Assembly (NCBI RefSeq): GCF_003597395.2
Contig: NC_133777.1
Coordinates: forward strand, 64,315,458 to 64,379,457
Reading direction: 5' to 3'
Source: Chelonoidis abingdonii
Taxonomy: Eukaryota; Chordata; Testudines; Testudinidae
Length of the DNA: 64,000 nt
Position 1 is the stretch's first letter. Each line of letters opens with the position of its first letter. The translations under genes were made by a program, and so were the position numbers. Below, one piece after another: positions 57,745-64,000 of the stretch. Under the pieces are notes generated by a model. It ran no database searches, was not told the origin of the DNA, and worked only from the letters and a program-made list of their open reading frames with translations.

Positions 57745-58836
57745 AATTGCACACATGTAAGCCCTGTGGCCCAAAGCCCTGCAGAGTAGGAAGCTGACTG
57801 CTGACATCTGTTGGTGGAAAGGGAGTGGAGTGGCCCAGAGCTGCTTGAGAACTCTAGAGGTTCAGGGGCTCCATAGGGAGGAGGGAGCTCTGCCCATGTC
57901 TGCTAGTGAGTAAAGAGAACTGACTAAATGGGCCAGGCCTCCTTTGCATGTCTGGTATGGGACCTTTTGGTTAAAACGCAGTTAAATTTTGAGGTTGGGA
58001 GCAATAAAATACTGTTATCCTTACAGGGAAATGAAAAGACAGGAAACTGCACCAAACATGCCTGGGACAAGGAGTCACCCTGACTTGAACTACATTCAGA
58101 AACGGTTGGGTAAGGGAGCCTGGACAGGGCTGAAAGGGAGAGAGTGAGAGCAAAAAGGAGTTCCTAAATTTTCACAGTAGTGCCTTTCTGGTAGTAAGGA
58201 CTCTGCTAAGGGTCTTATATGCTACTTATTTATCTCTAAATACTCAGCACAGAGGCAGTTTTAAGATGGGGGGTGGCTTTGAGGTAGTGGACAGACCTGA
58301 GCTCAGGTACTTTGAGGCGATAGCACTGAGGCAAGTGATTGGGCTTCAGTGGCTTGGGATGAAGCTGCAGCAACCTGAGGGACTTGGTGTCGGCCTCCCT
58401 ACCCAATAATCAAAGCTGAAATCACTTCAACAGGGTCAGGTGATAGAGCCCCTAGAGCAGCCCAAGTCGGGGCTGAAGACTAACCTGCCACAATTCTTGG
58501 ACTCCTCCAACCCAGGACAACTAACTGTGAGTGGGGAAGCTGGGAAGGAGGGAAAAAGCTAGAACATGTTAGGCACCCAGAATTGTGAGAGGAACACTGA
58601 TGTTGGGACTGCTGCTAAGATACCCTGGTGTGGGAGTCTTACTTAATAATATTGTTAACATATTCATTGTTGGTTTCCTTAAGTTTATTCTGTTGTCCGT
58701 CCCCCCCAATAAAATTGTCTTTATTTTAAACCCTTGGCCTCAATGCTTACAAGCGGGGAAGTATTGACTTTCAAGATTGACCATGGTGACACGTATAGTT
58801 TTCCAGGTTTTTCTGTGGGCATCTAACAACTGGTGG

Positions 58837-59865
58837 TGTGGTAATCTAGCCTCCAGTCCCAGACCTGGACTTTAGCGTCCACAATCTGGACCTGTCCCAA
58901 ACCTGGACTTTTGCGTCCTAAATTTGGGGGCTTACCTGAAACTCCCCCAACTCACACCAGCTTGATGTCTCCTGCTGCCACCAGGTCAGGAATTGAATTG
59001 TCGAGAGCCTGACCCCCCCTTTTCTCTCTCTGGTTCCCTCACTCTTCCTTTGGGGACCATAGAACCCAGCAACCCTGGATCTCTCCTCTCCTCCTCTCCA
59101 ACTTCCCCCCTTTCCGGGGTTAATGCCGGGTGCCATGCTATGCTTCACTCCTTGAATTACAACGGAGAAGCAATCTAGCTTCCCCGAAAGCGCTAGGGGT
59201 TATTTACCTAACTGTCGCATTAACAAGAAATTCCGACCTCCCTTCTGGTCCTATAGACTTTCCCGCCCTTGGACATTAGGGAGCGTGAGGCACCGAGTTT
59301 GGCGTCCGTTTCCCCCCTGCCTGCACTAGAAAAAGAAACTTTGCAAGGTTTAAAAGAAGAAATTTATAGAAAAATACAGAAAGAAAATAATAAAACAATA
59401 AATCTGCATAAGAAACTCAATACAGGGCTCTTGCTTATAGGAAATTATGAAGAACAGTCTGTAAAAAGATAGCCGCGGATTGAACCAGTCCAAAAATCCA
59501 CATACATGTAAATACAACACAAGCTCATCATAGCCGAATTGCTGGGGTCCTTTGTACTCACAGATGTGTAGGAGACACTTGGAGATAAGATGCAAGGTTA
59601 GGAGAAGAGCTTGTTAACTCACAGCCGGAGAAAACACAAAAGACAAGCATCCACGATTATTCGGACAACACAAAGCTCATAGCAATTGCTTGGTTCCTTG
59701 TACTCACAGCCTTTTGTATAAATATTTGAATAAGAAGGATTAGGACAAATTCCCGCCCCTGACTTTAAACAATCCAGTTCTCTGATTGGTCCTCTGGTCA
59801 GGTGTTTGGTTACCCTTTCCAGGTAAAAGAAACTTAACCCTTACCTTACCTATCTATTTATGACA
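58837..59865 (-). mobile_element. Solo LTR (1,029 bp) with perfect 5-bp target duplication
   Basis: On the minus strand it begins tgtcataaatagataggt and ends 'ctagattaccaca', with TG...CA ends. ggtgg is repeated at 58832-58836 and 59866-59870. A TATA-like 'atatttatacaaaagg' is on the minus strand. Intact ends and flanks suggest a fairly young insertion. There is no internal gag, pol or env sequence. Confidence 0.9.
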
Positions 59866-59943
59866 GGTGGCATGTAAGTTTTCAGAAGGAACCCCTAGAA
59901 AATGGAACCTGGCCCGCTTTGCTGCCAGCAACACCTTGCAGAA

Positions 59944-60070
59944 CGTATCAAGAGGTAGCCATATTAGTCTGTATCCATAAAAACAACAAGGAGTCCGGTG
60001 GCACCTTAAAGACTAACAGATTTATTGAGGCATAAGCTTTTGTGGGTAAAAAACCTCACTTCTTCAGATG
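59944..60070. mobile_element. SINE-like repeat (127 bp) with 12-bp target duplication
   Basis: It reads 'gaggtagccatattagtctg' to 'aacctcacttcttcagatg'. The direct repeat caccttgcagaa lies at 59932-59943 and 60071-60082. A duplication of this length fits LINE-driven retroposition, not a cut-and-paste element. It is the most complete single copy of the family in the window. Confidence 0.88.
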
Positions 60071-60095
60071 CACCTTGCAGAAGGGAATTGTGTGA

Positions 60096-61699
60096 AAATC
60101 AGTGTGTCTAATGTGAACATACAGTTACCATGATTGTGTATGCAAGTGACCATTCAGCTTTATTACTGGGTTCTTTTTATTTAGTCTCTTGTCTTGGGGA
60201 TGCTATATTATTCAGTGAACTCTCCAACTCCAGACCCTGCTGGTGCTGCCATTGCAAATCACTCCCAACTCTTTTTAACTCTGCCTTTTTTAACTTCTCA
60301 TCTGATACTTAGTGATAGCGTCCAAGGGGCTGACTCCCCTTCCTTTTTAGAACCGATGGGACTATGTCCTGTTCCCACACACCCTTAAATGAGTACAGAA
60401 TGTTTGATACAAACAGAATGATTTGTTCCTATGAATGCAAGATGAAGGATTTTTATTGCAAAACAAATTTTGGAGGAGAGAAGTTAAAAAGAAAGGAAGG
60501 TCTTCCAAAGCCATCATATTTAGGCTATTGAGTAGCCATGAATTATCTTAGCAGCATCAATAGCTGCATACCTTGTAATGCACAGTTAGAAACAAATAGA
60601 TCTATATAACACCTGCACAGAGAGTACAACCAGACTGGTATTCCAGCTAGCCTGCTACTTCCACTGTTTGTTGATTGTATCTACTTTTTCCCCCACCCCC
60701 TTACATGATACCCAGTTCATTACCCCTGCTAAAAGTTATTGGTTTTCTGTTTTAAATATGATTGTACAGGTTTGTGCATGGTTTGGGACAGATATTTGAT
60801 CCATATATATGATAAATCTTATCGTTGAGGAATAGATGTATGATTGAAAATACCCATACATTTTGGGGAGTTTTTCCACTTTTTTCAGAGATAGCCAAGT
60901 ACGTTTTGAAAGATGTGGACAGGTTAATGAAATAAGGCCTAACATTAAAAAGAGGAGAGGTATGTAAAGAATTCAGAACACTCTAGGGCATCTATGTGCC
61001 AGAAATATCAGGATGGAGCTTCAAAATGTGTATTATGTGTTTCTGTTCTGAGAATATTGTTTCTGGCTTTAATTATGCTAGATTATATGTCTTCCATATT
61101 TAATAAGAGACTTTGGACTAGATCCCTGTTTCAGATCCTGGTGGGATCCCCTCTTGGTCTCTACTGGTACTGCTGTGAGGGGCATACAAGCCTCCGGGTT
61201 TTGGATCCCAGTGGTGTTGAAGGCTCCTGGAGAGCCTGAATTGATTTTAGCCACTTCCCCAATCTCAGGGTCCCTAAGCCCACTCTCATGACACAGATCT
61301 TCTATCTGCAACCCCTTCGGAATGGTGGAATCCACTTCGCAGTTGTCCTATTGGGTGCAGAGCTGACCCTTCAGATTCTCCAGTGCTTGAACAGATTGCT
61401 CTCCCAGTACTCCACCCCCAGGGAGAGAAGCTTCTGGTTTACAGTTTAACTCTCTCAGGGACACACAGTTATTATGAAACAGTCAAACGCACACAGAGCC
61501 CAGTCTAACATATTTATGCTATTTTATATTTAATCATGTAAAGCATAGGAGAGTACAGCTCATAGCAGACAATAATAAGTGCAGTGTCCTTCACTAGATC
61601 ACCCTTCTCTTAGCGGCGGATTATTTGTATTTTATCAGGCAGGCATGGTCCTTCACCATATGGCCTACCCTGCCTCAGCCTCTCTTATCTTTGGAGTCT
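60096..61699. other. No gene seen
   Basis: 61130-61500 may be part of an old LTR, but no ends are visible. The rest is single-copy-like. Confidence 0.4.
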
Positions 61700-61855
61700 C
61701 CATCGCTGACCATTTTAAAATAAAAATTGGACGCTTTTCTGAAATATCTGTTCTAGGAATCATTTTTGGGAAGTCCTATGACCTGTGTTATGCAGGAGGT
61801 CAGACTAGATGATCACAATGGTCCCTTCTGGCCTTGGAATCTATGGCATCTAATC
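61700..61855 (+). mobile_element. CR1 LINE 3' tail
   Basis: 'ggaggtcagactagatgatc' and 'ggtcccttctggccttggaa' with the end 'tctatggcatcta' are the CR1 3' UTR. It is 5'-truncated to about 150 bp. Confidence 0.85.
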
Positions 61856-63328
61856 TGGTACAAAATGGCTAGTCTTCCCCCCCGCCCCATCCCCTCACCC
61901 CACCCTACCCTGTTCCCCCTTGTGAGTACTGCAGAGGTAATCTGCTTCTTTTATTCTGCCCAGGTAACTTTCCAGTACTTTCCATTACATTCCAACCCTC
62001 GTCCCTTAAAATAAGAGAAGGAAGTGTCTTCTCCCAGCTAGAGTAAATTCATTGCCCCCAGGTATTTTGCTTTGAATTGAGTGCTGTCACTCACTTTTGT
62101 CTTTGGCCTGGCAGAGAATGATACAACCCTGCTAACTCAGGGTGGATTTGTACACATACAGGATCTCCATTACACAATAATTTCATGAAAGAATTTCATA
62201 AAATCATCCATAATTCTGAAGTGGGACAGACAGAACACCAATTTGTCACAATCCCCAAATGTGAAAGTCAATGGATTTACTCCACTGATGATACTGTGTT
62301 GAAAATCTGTCCCTCTCCCTTTATCTTAATGAAAAAGTAAATCTCAATTACTGGAAAAGTTACTATTTTAAAAATACTTAGGGCATGCAGACACTGCCAC
62401 TTACGTTCACTGGGCTGGAAACTGTATGCCTATAAATCCATTTTCATGTATACATGATTTATTTGGAGAATTCTATTAAAAGTAAACTTGTTATTAAGGA
62501 ACATATCTAAAAATATAGGTCAGTGTAGCTAACTGAACTCTGTAGATAAATACATAAAAGGTTGTGGGCAGATCAGAAAAAAATCATACCAGCTTTCTGA
62601 CAATATCTGTTAATCTCTTTAGCAGGATTTCAAAGTGAAATGCACTTTGGCAAGGACTGTGCACTGCAGTTCTTTTCACTTGCTTTCTGCTAGATTTCAG
62701 AAAATGTAATTAATTCACTTATGCTCATCTTTGTTATTTGTTTATTGTTAGAACTGTCTTCATGATATATGATAACCAATAAAACAAAACGTCATGTCGT
62801 TCTCCAGCAGGTGTACATATGATTTCTGCTTCCTGAAAATGTTTATTGCAAGCCTCATTTATTCTACTGTAGGTTCATAATTAGAGTTGTGCCAGAAATA
62901 TTATCTGCAGCTGCAAAAAACACAGGAAAATTACAATTCTGGAGGTTTACAAATAAAGAAACTTCCAGTTCTCATGCATGATTCCATCCAGGTGCTGGAT
63001 TTGGCTGGCCTATATTGCCAAACAAAGGCAGCTGGGTCCTGATCCAGTAAAACACTTAAACACGTGCTTAACTGTAAACACACTGAAGTCATGAACGTAA
63101 GTGCTTTTCTCAGTCAGGGCCTTGCTGAAGATCTTTTTGGCACTGAATCTCATCTTCCCTTCCATAATTTCAATTGAGAAGCTGGAAGGCCCGGTTCACT
63201 GCCTCGTTATGAGGAGAGCAGGGAAAGGACCGTCTGCTCCACCTGTCTCCATTTTGTGATGTAGAAAGAACACTAGAAAACATACGTGAACACTGTGGTG
63301 GGGTAATAGAATGACTCATCTAATAGGT
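61856..63328. other. No gene; one palindrome at 63035-63125
   Basis: 'cacttaaacacgtgcttaac' is answered by 'gaacgtaagtgcttttctca'. Otherwise single-copy-like. Confidence 0.5.
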
Positions 63329-63520
63329 ATGGGGGCAATTATTTTTTGTCAGGGTCCAAATTTCTTGGTCAAGGTAGAGGCAAGGTCCAGATTCCAGAAA
63401 AAAATCTTTAAAAAAACCAACAATAATGATACTTATAAGTAAATAGAAAGATTTTAGGGTCCATTCAAAAGTGTCTGATGGTCTGAATTTGGCCTACGGT
63501 CCACCTATTGATTACTTCTG
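63329..63520 (-). mobile_element. Short hAT-like element (192 bp) with perfect 8-bp target duplication
   Basis: taataggt is repeated at 63321-63328 and 63521-63528. The minus strand ('aggccaaattcagaccatca', 'taccttgaccaagaaatttg') matches the copy at 33070-33261. Confidence 0.85.
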
Positions 63521-63528
63521 TAATAGGT

Positions 63529-64000
63529 CTTTTCCATATTTAATATCAGTGGTTCTGTGTAGGAGAGTCAAACCCAGCAGCTGTCCTCCCAATTGTGTGT
63601 TCTCTTTATTGTAAACCAAATTAAAAATAGGATAAATTTCCTTCTTAATGTTTCTGCTGTGCTGCCTCTCTTCTCCTCCACTCCCACCCAAAAAAGTCTC
63701 TGGCAGAAAATACTCGAGATTGCATTTCACCCACTGACATCATCAAATGGTAGCAGCAAATGGAATATTGCTATAGTCCCTTTAGCACCAATCTCCAAGG
63801 TGTCAGTCAAAAAACTGAAAGGTTCAGAATATATATTCCAAAGGAAAATGTGAAAGACTGCAATAGCTAAAATCAGTTGTGTACTTAGGAATATCCATAT
63901 GAGATCCTTTTTTTATTAGTTAGCAAGCACAAGCTCCTCAGTGTTGCTGGATGTCTTCTTTATGGCCCTTATTCAGCAAAGCACTTAAGCACATGCTTAA
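63529..64000. other. No gene; palindromic-repeat arm at the right edge
   Basis: 63955-64000 ends in 'gcacttaagcacatgcttaa', the left arm of the same family as 63035-63125. Its other half is outside the window. Confidence 0.55.

Larger units (their letters stand above)
57745..60095 (+). mobile_element. Older LTR-like element carrying a solo LTR and a SINE
   Basis: With the inner elements removed, the sequence reads as one turtle-type LTR. It has a poly(A) signal ('ccaataaaattgtctttatt', 58707-58726), 'gcttacaagcggggaagtat', and after the insertion 'gaacccctagaaaatggaac'. Boundaries are approximate and no retroviral genes are present. Confidence 0.5.

Overview
This window looks like intergenic or intronic DNA from a reptile, most likely a turtle. 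No protein-coding gene of the host could be supported on either strand. All reading frames are short. The longer meaningful ones are broken pieces of CR1-type LINE proteins or one relic of a DNA-transposon protein. The organism call rests on the repeat content: CR1 LINEs ending in the typical 3' tail, MIR-like SINEs with tRNA-like heads, many hAT- and Harbinger-like short inverted-repeat elements, several solo LTRs, and a short retroposed repeat with the diagnostic block 'cacccacgaaagctcatg'. I recognise this mix from turtle genomes by memory; no database was searched, so family names are provisional.

Layout. 1-5.2 kb: two CR1 copies on the minus strand, the older one split by a 1.6-kb insertion that carries a 56-bp tandem repeat. 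5.2-12 kb: mostly single-copy DNA with a few short elements and a fold-back SINE at 10.37-10.58 kb. 12-15 kb: a MIR interrupted by a palindromic element, then an LTR hit by a second LTR and by a hAT-like element. 15-20 kb: single-copy DNA, then two CR1 copies on the plus strand. 20.5-22.7 kb: LTR-like sequence, a MIR-like repeat and a Harbinger-type MITE. 25.3-26.7 kb: another CR1. 30-33.3 kb: a dense run of DNA-transposon derivatives. 35-38 kb: tRNA-like and palindromic repeats. 38-40.5 kb: repeat-poor. 40.5-46.9 kb: microsatellites, MITEs, an LTR carrying two SINE insertions, and two hAT elements with clear 8-bp target-site duplications. 51.2-52.3 kb: a Harbinger-like element with a broken Myb/SANT-like protein relic. 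53.4-57.6 kb: repeat-poor except for a striking 156-bp inverted duplication at 55.1-55.5 kb. 57.7-60.1 kb: three-level nested LTR/LTR/SINE insertions. 60-64 kb: mostly single-copy DNA with a CR1 tail and a hAT element.

Nothing here forms an operon, pathway or defence system. The interest lies in the history of insertions: nested elements with intact target-site duplications, repeated insertion at one position inside MIRs, several fold-back repeats, and the large inverted duplication at 55 kb.
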